Source: Rhodospirillaceae bacterium
Lineage (GTDB): Bacteria; Pseudomonadota; Alphaproteobacteria; UBA8366
Reading direction: 5' to 3'
DNA length: 45,565 bases
NCBI GenBank assembly: GCA_002724395.1
Contig: PBOR01000057.1
Location: 1-45,565 of the forward strand
Position numbers and translations under genes: made by a program. The notes beneath the pieces were generated by a model. The model did not search any database. It worked only from the letters and a program-made list of their open reading frames with translations, and had not been told where the DNA came from. Within the stretch, counting starts at the first letter, position 1; each line of letters opens with the position of its first letter. Below, piece by piece: positions 23,810 through 32,686 of this stretch.

Positions 23810-25762
23810 TCACGCAGGGCCTCGTTGTGGATTAATCTTGCAGCCAGTCCGTTTAAAATTTTTGTGAAAGCGGCTGAACCTCCCAGGACTTGGATGCGAC
23901 CAGCTTTGGCGGATATGCCATTTGCCGTCGCGCCTCTCAAGAAGTACGGACCTATCTTCTGGCAACTTGATGCCGTGGTAACGCTCTAAAGCGGCACTCC
24001 TGCAAAAGGCCCAAACCATTGGAATAGAGGGGTAGGGTTTTTCAATATCTTTCTTGATGGTGGGCAAAACCGGTGCTGGCGCTACGGACATGTCGATCCG
24101 GTAGCGATTGCCAAAATACTGCATAATCGTAGCATAATCGCCTGCATCTCCGGGAATGTGGACCAGGACCCGGGTTCCCTTCGGCAGGGTTTTGCCTAAC
24201 TCAATACCAATCTTACGCAAATACGGTTTTGGTTGTTCCCGATCAAAGCGCAAATAGGGCGCTGTCACAACCGGCATCAAAATCGCAATCATCACAACCA
24301 AATACCCCAGATTCTTTCTCGATAACGTTAGCCGGTATCGGGCTAGTTGGTTTAATAAGTCCCGTAAATGGCCTTGGCACGCAAGGCGTGCAATACCATG
24401 CACCGCCACAGCATAGCCAAAATAACCGATAAAGGTATTGTAGCGCCAATAAGACGATGCTCCTGTGCTGGCATGCCCGGTCCAGTGCGCAAAATAGAGA
24501 AAGAATAAAAAGCCATTCCAACCTAGGAAAACGCCTGTAACGAGCATTGCCAAACGATCGAAATCATTCCGAGGTTGCCAAAACCGCGATATCGTCCAAC
24601 CGGTTAAGACGAACATAATGCCAAAATAACCGGCTTTTTTAATTACGTTTGCATACATCGATCGCAAGATCTCTGGAATATTTTCATACTGCCATTGCGA
24701 AAATGGCAGCAGTGTTGCTTCGTTTAGAGCGAAGGTTGTGCTCAAAAAATATCGCCATAGACCATAAGAAATAATTGCTGGAAGGAGTAAAAGCGGGGTC
24801 CAACGCGCCAACTTTTGCCATAATTTCTGCCGTCCAAATAATGATCCGAGAGCCATACTGGCAAACAAGATGATTAAGATTACCAGATTTGGTTGCTTCA
24901 TATTGACGAAGAGTAAGGCGAGAAAACTAAATTGCAGTGCCCATGGTAGAATCCGGTTATCTGGGACCCGTAGCCTTTCCATAAGCTGCCAGGCGACGAT
25001 GCCCAAATACGCAAGCACAACGCTGGTCGCAGTATCTGGGTTCGCCATTAAGACAATTTTTCGAACGAAGATAGGGTTAGCATACGTGGCCAAGATCAAA
25101 GCGAGGGCTGCAAGTGTCCAACTTACAGGACGCCACTCTTGACTGGCCGGCATTTTTGCATCCTGCGCCAGTTGAATTAAGCGCGCTAACAAAACCGCGA
25201 AAAAAATTACCAGGCCGAAATTCACCACATTGGCAGCTGAATCAGTAAATTGGCCGGCGAGTATTGATGCAAAATGAAGAACGAATGTATGATTGTACGG
25301 GAAACCCGGGTAGACGGATAACGATTTTGGTAACTCTGGTCTCGGCAGTGTTCCATTGTCGAATAAATATTGCGCGTTGTAGAGCCAATGACTGAGGACA
25401 TCGACCTCGGAAGGCCATTTAGCAGAAACGATTAGAAGAAAAGGTGCGCCTAGCGCAAAAGTGCGCCATGCATTGCTCACTGCAAGCCCGCTTGGACGGT
25501 ACCACAATATACAGGTGGCTATGGCTGCCGACGCTGCAGTTGCCCAGACCACATATTCGAGATTCAGTTTGCTCAAGGTCGAAATTGCCGTGTAGGCGAA
25601 TATGACAAGCGCCCAGCCACATAAGGTGGATGCATTTGCTAAACCACTATCACAATTTGCCAATCGGCCAATCAGTGTGAAAAAGAGCGCTGCTCCGATA
25701 ACGGAAAGCATGCCAAAAACTTGGGGCAGAGAGGGTAAAAATTCGCGGAAAACATCAATCAT
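23810..25762 (-). CDS. Large multi-spanning membrane protein, GT-C glycosyltransferase-like
   Basis: The 650-residue protein has about a dozen hydrophobic helices over its first 500 residues, then a soluble C-terminal part (after LRFDREQPKPYLRKIG) that would be periplasmic. The first large loop contains SEVDVLSHWLYNAQYL and YPGFPYNHTFVLH, an acidic/aromatic loop of the kind seen in GT-C enzymes that use polyprenyl-phosphate sugars. I cannot assign a family or substrate with confidence. It ends 46 bases from the tRNA-Arg gene and runs toward it. The next gene upstream on the same strand is an acyltransferase, so both may decorate a surface polysaccharide or lipid (inference). Confidence 0.7.
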   Translation of the reverse strand: MIDVFREFLPSLPQVFGMLSVIGAALFFTLIGRLANCDSGLANASTLCGWALVIFAYTAISTLSKLNLEYVVWATAASAAIATCILWYRPSGLAVSNAWRTFALGAPFLLIVSAKWPSEVDVLSHWLYNAQYLFDNGTLPRPELPKSLSVYPGFPYNHTFVLHFASILAGQFTDSAANVVNFGLVIFFAVLLARLIQLAQDAKMPASQEWRPVSWTLAALALILATYANPIFVRKIVLMANPDTATSVVLAYLGIVAWQLMERLRVPDNRILPWALQFSFLALLFVNMKQPNLVILIILFASMALGSLFGRQKLWQKLARWTPLLLLPAIISYGLWRYFLSTTFALNEATLLPFSQWQYENIPEILRSMYANVIKKAGYFGIMFVLTGWTISRFWQPRNDFDRLAMLVTGVFLGWNGFLFFLYFAHWTGHASTGASSYWRYNTFIGYFGYAVAVHGIARLACQGHLRDLLNQLARYRLTLSRKNLGYLVVMIAILMPVVTAPYLRFDREQPKPYLRKIGIELGKTLPKGTRVLVHIPGDAGDYATIMQYFGNRYRIDMSVAPAPVLPTIKKDIEKPYPSIPMVWAFCRSAALERYHGIKLPEDRSVLLERRDGKWHIRQSWSHPSPGRFSRFHKNFKRTGCKINPQRGPA

Positions 25763-25888
25763 CTTCTTGAAAACCGACCTTAGGAAATATTACGTGTAGG
25801 ATAACATGTAGACACGCTATAGCTGCCAGGGTTGAGTCAAACTTACCAGCGGAATCGTATAAGTTTTCTGCCTGGACTGCGCCTAGAT

Positions 25889-27766
25889 TCAATCTGAGAA
25901 AGTAGAAAAGAGCCAGTCTTCAACCCTGCTACTAAAGTAGTGCAAGCCGATTGCTGTTTTGTGAAGGCCGTCATACATCAAAATATTTCCAGACTTGTCG
26001 ACTAGCGCACAGGAGCTTTGAACATTCTGGCAGTGAATTTTATATCCGTCAGAATGGTTCACGCCGTTTTTCTCCAAAAAGTGCGCTAGGTTTTTATTCA
26101 CGGTGATTTGAGTTTCAAACTTATTTTGAGCGTATATTTTGGCAAGCGCCGCTTGATCGGTTTTCGGAGGGAGAGATGCGCCCGGGTAGCGCAAGCTTGT
26201 GGGGTCGTTAAATGTCGCAGGGAGTATTACGTGTAATTTCCTTTTAAAAGAATTATTTTCAGCTAAAAACCGGTCTATTTCAGAATAGCGGTCGAAACCA
26301 ACATTCAAAATAATAAAATCCGCGTCACCCGGAAGTCGACTTTGTGAATAATTTGCAAGCGCTTGCTCGCAACGAAACGGCCGGTCGGCGGAGAAACAGG
26401 CATCATCATAATCCAGATGTTGGATAGAAAACTTTGCCTGCACACGCTTTGAGAGTTTGGCCGCTGCCACGAGATCGTCAGCGATGGAATCTCCAAGAAT
26501 TAATATTTTTATTTTGTCTGCAGATTCGGCCGGAAAAGTTTCATTTATGCCTTGTTTTGCAAGCGGGGTAATGACTGATGCAGTTTTTTTCTGAATACTC
26601 CGGTAATCAATTTTAAAGACCCACCCTTCTTTTAGCTGAAGCGCTGCGATGGTGGCGATGGTTTGCAGATGTATCGCGGCTCCAAACAAGCCGAAAGCGA
26701 CTGTGGAACAAAACGCCAGAATGAATAGCTGTTTTCGCGCTATTCGATCACGGCTTCTAAAAGGCTGTTCAATAAATCGCCAGCTCAAATAGGCAAGGCC
26801 CATCGTTGCCAAACATAAACCCATCAATATTTCGAGATTTAGGCCTGTGCCGAGCCTATTCCTCGCGAAGGCCAAAAGCGGTTGATGCCAGAGATACGCG
26901 CTATAGCTAATGAGCCCGATGCCAACTAATATCTTACTACCTAAAATTGCGCCAACAATTGTCTTTGGTGTTGTAAATAAAATGACGAGGACGGTTCCAA
27001 CGGTAGGGACCAGCGCGTAAAGCCCTGGAAATGGAGTGTTTTTAGTGAATGTGAAGACCGCAAAGGCAATCAACAATATCCCTATGCCGCTCAAAATTTG
27101 ATGTGTGGTGTCACTTATGCTTGGAAACCATCGTCCGGTAAAATACAACGCCGTAAAAGAACCTAATGCCAACTCCCAGGCTCGCATCGGTGCCAAGTAA
27201 AAATTGGCTGATGTGTTATTGTAAGCACTCCATTCAGCTAGGGCCAAGCTTCCGGCGAAAAAGATTACTAACAGCCCAAAAATCCAACCTCGTCCCAATT
27301 TCCAAATAAGTAAAATGAAAAGTGGGAAAACCAGGTAATACTGTTCTTCTACTGCTAAGCTCCAGGTGTGGAGCAACGGTTTAAATTCTGATGCTAGATC
27401 GAAATATCCACTGCGTAGCCAAAAGTATACATTAGATAGAAAGACCGTGACTGAAAGAACGCTCTGCGAAAAATAGCGGAAATTATTGGGCGTTAGCCAC
27501 AGCCAAGCAAAAGGTATGCATGCCAACATTACAAAGAACAGTGCGGGTAAAATGCGCCGCATCCTGCGTTCATAAAAATTAATTAGGCTGAAAGTTCCTG
27601 CTTGTTTTTCTACAAGGATGATCGATGTAATCAAATAGCCGCTGATCACGAAAAACACGTCGACGCCGACATAGCCACCGCTAAATTGTTGGAATCCTGC
27701 ATGAAAAAGGATAACCGGCAAGACAGCAACAGCTCGCAAGCCGTCAATTTCAGCGCGATAGCGCAA
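25889..27766 (-). CDS. OafA-type membrane O-acyltransferase with C-terminal SGNH domain
   Basis: The N-terminal 360 residues form an acyltransferase-3 membrane domain with the opening RAEIDGLRAVAVLPVILFHAGF, the histidine in VILFHAG, GVDVFFVISGYLIT and FYERRMRRILPAL. The C-terminal half is a periplasmic SGNH esterase-like domain: ILILGDSIADDL holds the nucleophile block and MYDGLHKTAIG the closing Asp-x-x-His. This fusion is typical of enzymes that move acetyl groups onto O-antigen, lipooligosaccharide or other envelope glycans. All key residues are present, so it should be active. The 625-residue length is normal. A 242-bp gap with no visible gene separates it from the divergent enoyl-CoA hydratase-like gene. 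Confidence 0.9.
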   Translation of the reverse strand: MRYRAEIDGLRAVAVLPVILFHAGFQQFSGGYVGVDVFFVISGYLITSIILVEKQAGTFSLINFYERRMRRILPALFFVMLACIPFAWLWLTPNNFRYFSQSVLSVTVFLSNVYFWLRSGYFDLASEFKPLLHTWSLAVEEQYYLVFPLFILLIWKLGRGWIFGLLVIFFAGSLALAEWSAYNNTSANFYLAPMRAWELALGSFTALYFTGRWFPSISDTTHQILSGIGILLIAFAVFTFTKNTPFPGLYALVPTVGTVLVILFTTPKTIVGAILGSKILVGIGLISYSAYLWHQPLLAFARNRLGTGLNLEILMGLCLATMGLAYLSWRFIEQPFRSRDRIARKQLFILAFCSTVAFGLFGAAIHLQTIATIAALQLKEGWVFKIDYRSIQKKTASVITPLAKQGINETFPAESADKIKILILGDSIADDLVAAAKLSKRVQAKFSIQHLDYDDACFSADRPFRCEQALANYSQSRLPGDADFIILNVGFDRYSEIDRFLAENNSFKRKLHVILPATFNDPTSLRYPGASLPPKTDQAALAKIYAQNKFETQITVNKNLAHFLEKNGVNHSDGYKIHCQNVQSSCALVDKSGNILMYDGLHKTAIGLHYFSSRVEDWLFSTFSD

Positions 27767-28008
27767 TTTGGTACCCTTTATCGAGATTACGCACGATACT
27801 TCAAAGCCCGCAATTTAGGTGTTCTAACATGATATATGAAAGGCATGCAAAGCGGCTACGGTGCCCTTACCCTGCCGAACCCAAAGTCTGCATCAATAAG
27901 CCTAATCATAGACGCACAAGCATTTATATTTGTAAGTTTCTAACCTCCACCTCAATCCCTGCATGGTGTATCAAAGTTTTATTTATTAATTAGGGCCGAG
28001 GAAGGCTA

Positions 28009-28803
28009 ATGACCAAATTTGCCGATAAAATTCTCGCCGTGAAGGACGGCCATGTTGGGCGCTTCACCATAAACAATCCCGATAAGCGGAATTGTGTGTC
28101 TTTGGCTATGTGGGAACAGATAGGTGACATTTTTGAGGAATGGTCTATCGATCCGGAAGTGCGAGTTATTGTTGTAACGGGTGCCGGCGATAAATGCTTT
28201 TGTGCTGGGGCTGACATAAAGGAATTCGATGCAGTTCGCAAAACGTCTGAGCAAATTGCCCACTACGAAGCAGTTTTTGATCGTGCTATTTACAATGTCG
28301 GGCAAGTTCCGAAGCCGACCATCGCGCGCATCGACGGTGCGTGTATTGGCGGTGGGTTTGAGCTGGCAATGCTGTGCGATCTCCGTATCGCAGCGGACCG
28401 CGCTACGTTTGGCGTGACCCCGGCCCGCATTGGACTTGGGTACAGCATGAACGGCATTCGCCTTTTAATGGACAATATGTCGCCAGCAGTCGTTCGAGAA
28501 TTACTGTATACAGGGCGTCATTTTCCAGCAATCGATGCGTATCGATGGGGGGCACTCAACCGCATTGTGCCAGCATCGTCCCTGGATGAAACCATTTCAG
28601 CATATGCGGAAGAGATAGCAGCCAATGCGCCGCTGACAGTTCGTGCGGTGAAGATCACGACGGCTGAAGCGATGAAACATCCCGACAATTGCGACAACCT
28701 GGCAGCGGATCAGGCAGTGGAGGCGTGCAATTTGAGCGAAGATTTTCTTGAAGGGCAGAAAGCTTTTGCAGAAAAACGTAAGCCAGTATTCAACGGCAGG
28801 TAG
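28009..28803 (+). CDS. Enoyl-CoA hydratase/isomerase (crotonase) family protein
   Basis: The 264-residue crotonase-fold protein has both oxyanion-hole segments (DKCFCAGADIKEF, residues 61-73, and IDGACIGGGFELAMLCDLRIA, 108-128). GAGGAAGG precedes the ATG. Of the two glutamates used in classic hydratases, the second is present (Glu164 in VVRELLYTG), but the first is replaced: the usual Q-P-E reads T-P-A (Ala139). A single glutamate often means isomerase, decarboxylase or hydrolase activity instead of hydration. No other fatty acid or CoA gene lies nearby, so the substrate is unknown. It is convergent with the SMP-30 gene. Confidence 0.87.
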   Translation: MTKFADKILAVKDGHVGRFTINNPDKRNCVSLAMWEQIGDIFEEWSIDPEVRVIVVTGAGDKCFCAGADIKEFDAVRKTSEQIAHYEAVFDRAIYNVGQVPKPTIARIDGACIGGGFELAMLCDLRIAADRATFGVTPARIGLGYSMNGIRLLMDNMSPAVVRELLYTGRHFPAIDAYRWGALNRIVPASSLDETISAYAEEIAANAPLTVRAVKITTAEAMKHPDNCDNLAADQAVEACNLSEDFLEGQKAFAEKRKPVFNGR

Positions 28804-28885
28804 ACGTGTTTAGTACACAAAGTTAATCTTGCCGAAGGTAGGCAGGTTGCTTGTTTTTAAGTTCGCTCGCAATGATACAGTCGTG

Positions 28886-29761
28886 TTAGCCTTTGAAAAA
28901 TGGTTCGGGTATTCCTTTGGCACCGGTACCGTGAATAGCAAATAGCGAGCCAGCTAAAGGTTGTTCTTTAAGTGCATCTGATCCCAGAAATACGCGACCA
29001 GAGGTGACATAAAGAGTATCTAGTTTTTCGCCGCCAAACGTACACATTGTCGGGTGTTGTACCGGCACCTCTATGGTATCAACGACAATTCCGTCGGGCG
29101 AATATTTGGCTATATGCCAATGACGAATGTGGGCGGCCCAGTAATATCCTTCTGCATCTACCGTAGCGCCATCGATACGGGCTAGTTTATCGCGATTGTC
29201 AACCCATATGCGTTTGTTGGAAATGTTACCGCTTTCGATATCGTAATCGTATTGGTAGCAAGTTTCGTTGCGGGAATCGGAGAAATACATCGTCTTGTTG
29301 TCGGGACTCCAGGCTATACCGTTGGAGCATTTGACCCCGCCGTCCATTTTGTGGACGCTGAAATCAGGGTCGACACGATAAAGGGCGGCGGATGGCTCGC
29401 CACTATCATCCAAGGAGCCGCACCAATAGCGACCGCGACGGTCGCATTTTCCATCATTAAGCCGGTTGTTTGGCTTATCCGGTTCCGGGTCGTGAAAAAG
29501 ATCGGCGGAGCCTCTTTCTAAATCGAGTTTGTAAAACCCTGACTTCAAACCTGCAATCAACCCGCCGTCCTCTCGGAAGACGAAAGAGCCTATTAGATCC
29601 GGCATCGCCCACTCGTCGACGCTTCCAGTTTTCGGATTCCACCTTTGAATGCGGGGTCTCTCCTTGGCATCTGTCCAGTAAAGTGCTTGGTCGCGACCGT
29701 TCCACATGGGGCCCTCACCAAGCATATTTTTTGCTTCTACGACAACTTCAACATCAACCAT
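28886..29761 (-). CDS. SMP-30/gluconolactonase-family protein
   Basis: This is a six-bladed propeller lactonase of about 291 residues. The metal-binding Glu is in AKNMLGEGPMWN, the Asn/Asp in NNRLNDGKCDRRGRYWCG and NGIAWSPDNKTMYFSDS, the pattern of regucalcin, gluconolactonase and related sugar lactonases. I chose the ATG at 29761; a GTG three codons upstream is possible and part of a GGTGAGG ribosome site. L-arabinolactone, gluconolactone and similar sugar lactones are likely substrates, but no sugar dehydrogenase lies next to it. The nearest is the secreted enzyme at 35 kb. Confidence 0.88.
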   Translation of the reverse strand: MVDVEVVVEAKNMLGEGPMWNGRDQALYWTDAKERPRIQRWNPKTGSVDEWAMPDLIGSFVFREDGGLIAGLKSGFYKLDLERGSADLFHDPEPDKPNNRLNDGKCDRRGRYWCGSLDDSGEPSAALYRVDPDFSVHKMDGGVKCSNGIAWSPDNKTMYFSDSRNETCYQYDYDIESGNISNKRIWVDNRDKLARIDGATVDAEGYYWAAHIRHWHIAKYSPDGIVVDTIEVPVQHPTMCTFGGEKLDTLYVTSGRVFLGSDALKEQPLAGSLFAIHGTGAKGIPEPFFKG

Positions 29762-29946
29762 CAGCCTCACCGTCTTTCTTTGCCAGAAAATTAAAATTAC
29801 AGAGTCGATTTAGGGCCGTTTCCGCTTCGTTAAATGCACGTTCCTTGTCCATCTGAAAGGTAATAAAACAGTTTGAAAGGCTGGCCGGAAGGGGGCACCG
29901 TGGCAGCACTTAGCTTGGCGGCTTTACCTAGACCATACCAATCTCC

Positions 29947-31485
29947 CTAGCGGCATTTTCCGTTGCCGGGTGCTAACACATAGGCCAGTCGCGCAGTGCG
30001 CCCGCCGGGTGGCATTTCTGCGACAACAAACTTTGCCGGTGTGTTTAAATTGATGTTAGCTTTTAATAATAAATTGGCCTGGTTTAGAAATTCTTTGCGA
30101 CGAGACCCATCTTTGCGCGGGGTCCAAATAACCAAGCACTTTCCATCAACCCTGTCACGGGGGGGAAGGTAGTGCGCCCATAAATAATCGATTACTCGAG
30201 AATCAGGAAATTTGGCGCGAAAATTCCCAGCTATAGGGTTTGTATGCCAATCGGCGAAAATTGTGCCGTGCTCGAAACCGGCGGACTTGAGCTGCTCTGC
30301 GTAAGCGTCGTAGGGAATATTGCAATAGGCCTTACTGTCCCTTTTGGGGTCGATCACGTATTTTAGGCCAAGACCGGTAATCACAAATAAAATTATACTA
30401 GTCAAAACCGCTGCATAGGCTTTGATGCGCCAGCGTTCGATTTTGATTACTTTGACGCGGGCAAAAAATAGTATTGGGAAAAGAAGAAGAACCAGCATGT
30501 AGTGGCTACGGATGCGTGAAATCCCAAGAATCAAGGTGCCCAAAAGGGTAACCGTGATTGCAATAAGAAATGTCCGACCGAGGATATCGTGGTAGCGCTG
30601 GACCGGGTCCGAGACCCAATCGACGCGCCGGCATGCCGGCCAAAATGCTATTATAAGAATGCCCAACATCGGCATGGATATATCGAACAAAATCCGAGCG
30701 ACTTGCAAAGAACCAAGAAGTCTGGATTTGAAAAAGGTTTCGCTGCCTCTTTGTGAGAATCGATCGATAGCACGGGCTTCAAGCAGCGCTATATTCTCGA
30801 TCATCCAGATTATATGCGGAAGGTTCACCATTATAGCGATAACGATGGTCAATAAAAATATGCGATTAAGAATCCGGGATCTCAGAGATTGGTCCAAGGC
30901 GGCGGCGATCAGCAATGGAACTGCAAATAATAGATAGGTATATTTGGCTAAACAGCCAAAGCCCAAGAGCAGACCCAAGACAATATAATTGGTTATTGAG
31001 CCGGTTTTCTCTAGGTGCAACAAACTTAAAAATGTTGCAGCAATAAAAACTATCATTAACAGTGAGTTAGAGTAATTAAATACCGAGTCCCAAACGATAT
31101 AATAGACAGCGCATAAAGAAAGGGTCGCTAAAGCGGCTAAAGATTCTTTCCCTAACACTCGCTCCGCACAACAATAGACAAGGTAGTAGGTTGACCAAAG
31201 CAGGAGAAACTTTAAGGACAAGAAAACAATGGCGCTGACCCCGAAAATCTTTTGCAATAAAATCAGAAGCCACGTGATGAGTGGTGGGTTTCCCGTGCTG
31301 TAGCCTAGTTCCAAGGATTGGGAAAAGATTAGTTGTTCAGCATCGTCAGGTGCGATGCCGGGGAAAATTGTCGAGCGGAGAAACCAGCACCAAGTGACTA
31401 GGGCTGTTGTGATTATGACAACACCGTTACGTGAACCTATAAAACGTAGGTTGGCGGTGAGTAGCGAATTAAGGCGGTTATTCAC
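29947..31485 (-). CDS. Glycosyltransferase family 39 (ArnT/PMT-like membrane transferase)
   Basis: The 512-residue protein has about ten membrane helices and a C-terminal periplasmic part. The first periplasmic loop has the catalytic Asp-Asp of GT-C enzymes (FPGIAPDDAEQLIFSQ) followed by LGYSTGNPPLITWLL, the usual GT39 arrangement. Such enzymes transfer a sugar from polyprenyl phosphate to lipid A or a protein or glycan at the outer face of the inner membrane. It lies 16 bases downstream of the LAB_N protein and after the GT2 enzyme, so the likely donor is a polyprenyl-phosphate sugar made by that GT2 (inference). The exact sugar and acceptor are unknown; lipid A core modification as in rhizobial Rgt systems is one option. 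Confidence 0.85.
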   Translation of the reverse strand: MNNRLNSLLTANLRFIGSRNGVVIITTALVTWCWFLRSTIFPGIAPDDAEQLIFSQSLELGYSTGNPPLITWLLILLQKIFGVSAIVFLSLKFLLLWSTYYLVYCCAERVLGKESLAALATLSLCAVYYIVWDSVFNYSNSLLMIVFIAATFLSLLHLEKTGSITNYIVLGLLLGFGCLAKYTYLLFAVPLLIAAALDQSLRSRILNRIFLLTIVIAIMVNLPHIIWMIENIALLEARAIDRFSQRGSETFFKSRLLGSLQVARILFDISMPMLGILIIAFWPACRRVDWVSDPVQRYHDILGRTFLIAITVTLLGTLILGISRIRSHYMLVLLLFPILFFARVKVIKIERWRIKAYAAVLTSIILFVITGLGLKYVIDPKRDSKAYCNIPYDAYAEQLKSAGFEHGTIFADWHTNPIAGNFRAKFPDSRVIDYLWAHYLPPRDRVDGKCLVIWTPRKDGSRRKEFLNQANLLLKANINLNTPAKFVVAEMPPGGRTARLAYVLAPGNGKCR

Positions 31486-31501
31486 GGTTGGCTCAATCTA
31501 A

Positions 31502-31828
31502 TTAGCAAGGGGTGCCAGCGGTATCTTCTGATTTGGCACGCATAATGAAATAAAGGTTACGGCTATAAATAAAGAGACCACAAAATTGGCCGACGATAAA
31601 TACAGGGTCGGCGCGATAGATCGCATAGGCAAGCAAAGTTGCCCCGCCGCATAGGCTAAAATACCAGAAGGCAACCGGAATAATGCTTCTACGCTGCCGT
31701 TCGCTATGAATCCATTGAATGAAAAACCGCATGAAGAATAGCGTCTGGCCGGCGAATCCTATGGCAAGCCAGGTAGCGGCATTTGGATCCGCTAAAATTT
31801 CTTTCATTTTGATTACCAATTCTTCCAT
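31502..31828 (-). CDS. Lipid A biosynthesis N-terminal domain (LAB_N) membrane protein
   Basis: This 108-residue membrane protein matches the small LAB_N domain: AATWLAIGFAGQTLFFMRFFIQWIHSE, RRSIIPVAFWYFSLCGGATLLAYAIYRADPVFIVGQ, then LFIYSRNLYFIM. Stand-alone copies are often found next to GT2 polyprenyl-phosphate sugar synthases and GT39 transferases and are thought to help flip or hold the lipid-linked sugar. The ATG at 31828 lies 4 bases after the GT2 stop; an upstream in-frame start would lie inside that gene. GTGGAA before the ATG is the likely ribosome site and also encodes the GT2 C terminus. Confidence 0.85.
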   Translation of the reverse strand: MEELVIKMKEILADPNAATWLAIGFAGQTLFFMRFFIQWIHSERQRRSIIPVAFWYFSLCGGATLLAYAIYRADPVFIVGQFCGLFIYSRNLYFIMRAKSEDTAGTPC

Positions 31829-31832
31829 GGCA

Positions 31833-32606
31833 TTATTCCACTTCCTTGATAATGGGATGTTTGGCACGTCTTTTAAGCCACAATACGCCGGCTAGATCGA
31901 CTATTCCGGTCCATAAGCGGTTTCCAAGCCCGTATTTAGTTTTTCCTGCGGTTCGGGCTCGGTGCTCCACTTCCACCGTTAAGACATTGCTGCCGGTGCG
32001 CAGCACTAATGCACCAAGAAATCTATGCATATGGTCAAAATTGGGTAATTCAAGAAAAATGTCCCGGCGAATGAGTTTTAAGCTACAACCCGTATCCCGG
32101 ATACCATCATTCAAGACACGCCGTCGAACATCGTTCGCAAATCGGGAACAATACCTTTTGAACCAACCATCCTCCCGTTTGATGCGTTGTCCTGCAACCA
32201 TGGCGAGATTGGAATCCTCGGCTTCATCACGCGCAGCGATTAGATTTATAATTTCTGCAGGCGGATTCTGCATGTCGCCGTCTATAATGGCGATCCATGG
32301 TGCGCGCGCGGCGCGAACACCGGTTAGGGTCGCTGTGCTTTGACCGCAACATTTTGCATGATGCAAAACGCGTAAAGCCGTGTGTTGTTTTTTAGCCTCA
32401 ACCAACGTTGCTAGAGTATCGTCTTGGCTGCCGTCATCTATGCAAAGAATTTCGAAATTGCATTCGCCGGTCAATGCGCTCTCGATTTCGCTAAGGAGTG
32501 GCTTCACATTTTCCATCTCCTCCTTCATCGGTATGACAACGGATATTTCGGGTGTCTCAGATTCCGCTTTTTTGGGTCTGTCGGTCAAAGAATGGGCTCG
32601 CTTCAT
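31833..32606 (-). CDS. GT2 glycosyltransferase (dolichol/polyprenyl-phosphate sugar synthase-like)
   Basis: The 257-residue enzyme belongs to the DPM1/ArnC-like branch of GT2. Motifs are ISVVIPMKEEMENV, ILCIDDGSQDDT, the metal-binding AIIDGDMQNPP, and GCSLKLIRRD. The C terminus (RTAGKTKYGLGNRLWTGIVDLAGVL) is the amphipathic stretch of soluble DPM-type enzymes without added membrane helices. It would make a polyprenyl-phosphate hexose or aminosugar on the inner face of the membrane, for the GT39 enzyme two genes downstream. It leads a three-gene unit GT2, LAB_N, GT39. Confidence 0.88.
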   Translation of the reverse strand: MKRAHSLTDRPKKAESETPEISVVIPMKEEMENVKPLLSEIESALTGECNFEILCIDDGSQDDTLATLVEAKKQHTALRVLHHAKCCGQSTATLTGVRAARAPWIAIIDGDMQNPPAEIINLIAARDEAEDSNLAMVAGQRIKREDGWFKRYCSRFANDVRRRVLNDGIRDTGCSLKLIRRDIFLELPNFDHMHRFLGALVLRTGSNVLTVEVEHRARTAGKTKYGLGNRLWTGIVDLAGVLWLKRRAKHPIIKEVE

Positions 32607-32686
32607 ATATGGGGCTAGGCGCTAGGCTATGGCACGCAACGGGCTTTTTCATAAATCATCGACCTTATTATTGCGAGGTCAAAAGT

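Noticed and set aside
23650-23940. Open frame on the minus strand crossing the tRNA-Arg gene, with a segment RIRTCDPQIRNLM
   Set aside because: This wording is the familiar antisense translation of a tRNA gene and does not mark a protein.
23688-27900. tRNA-Arg(CCT) as an integration site for an island with the membrane protein and acyltransferase
   Set aside because: I found no second copy of the tRNA 3' end downstream and no integrase, so there is no sign of an element.
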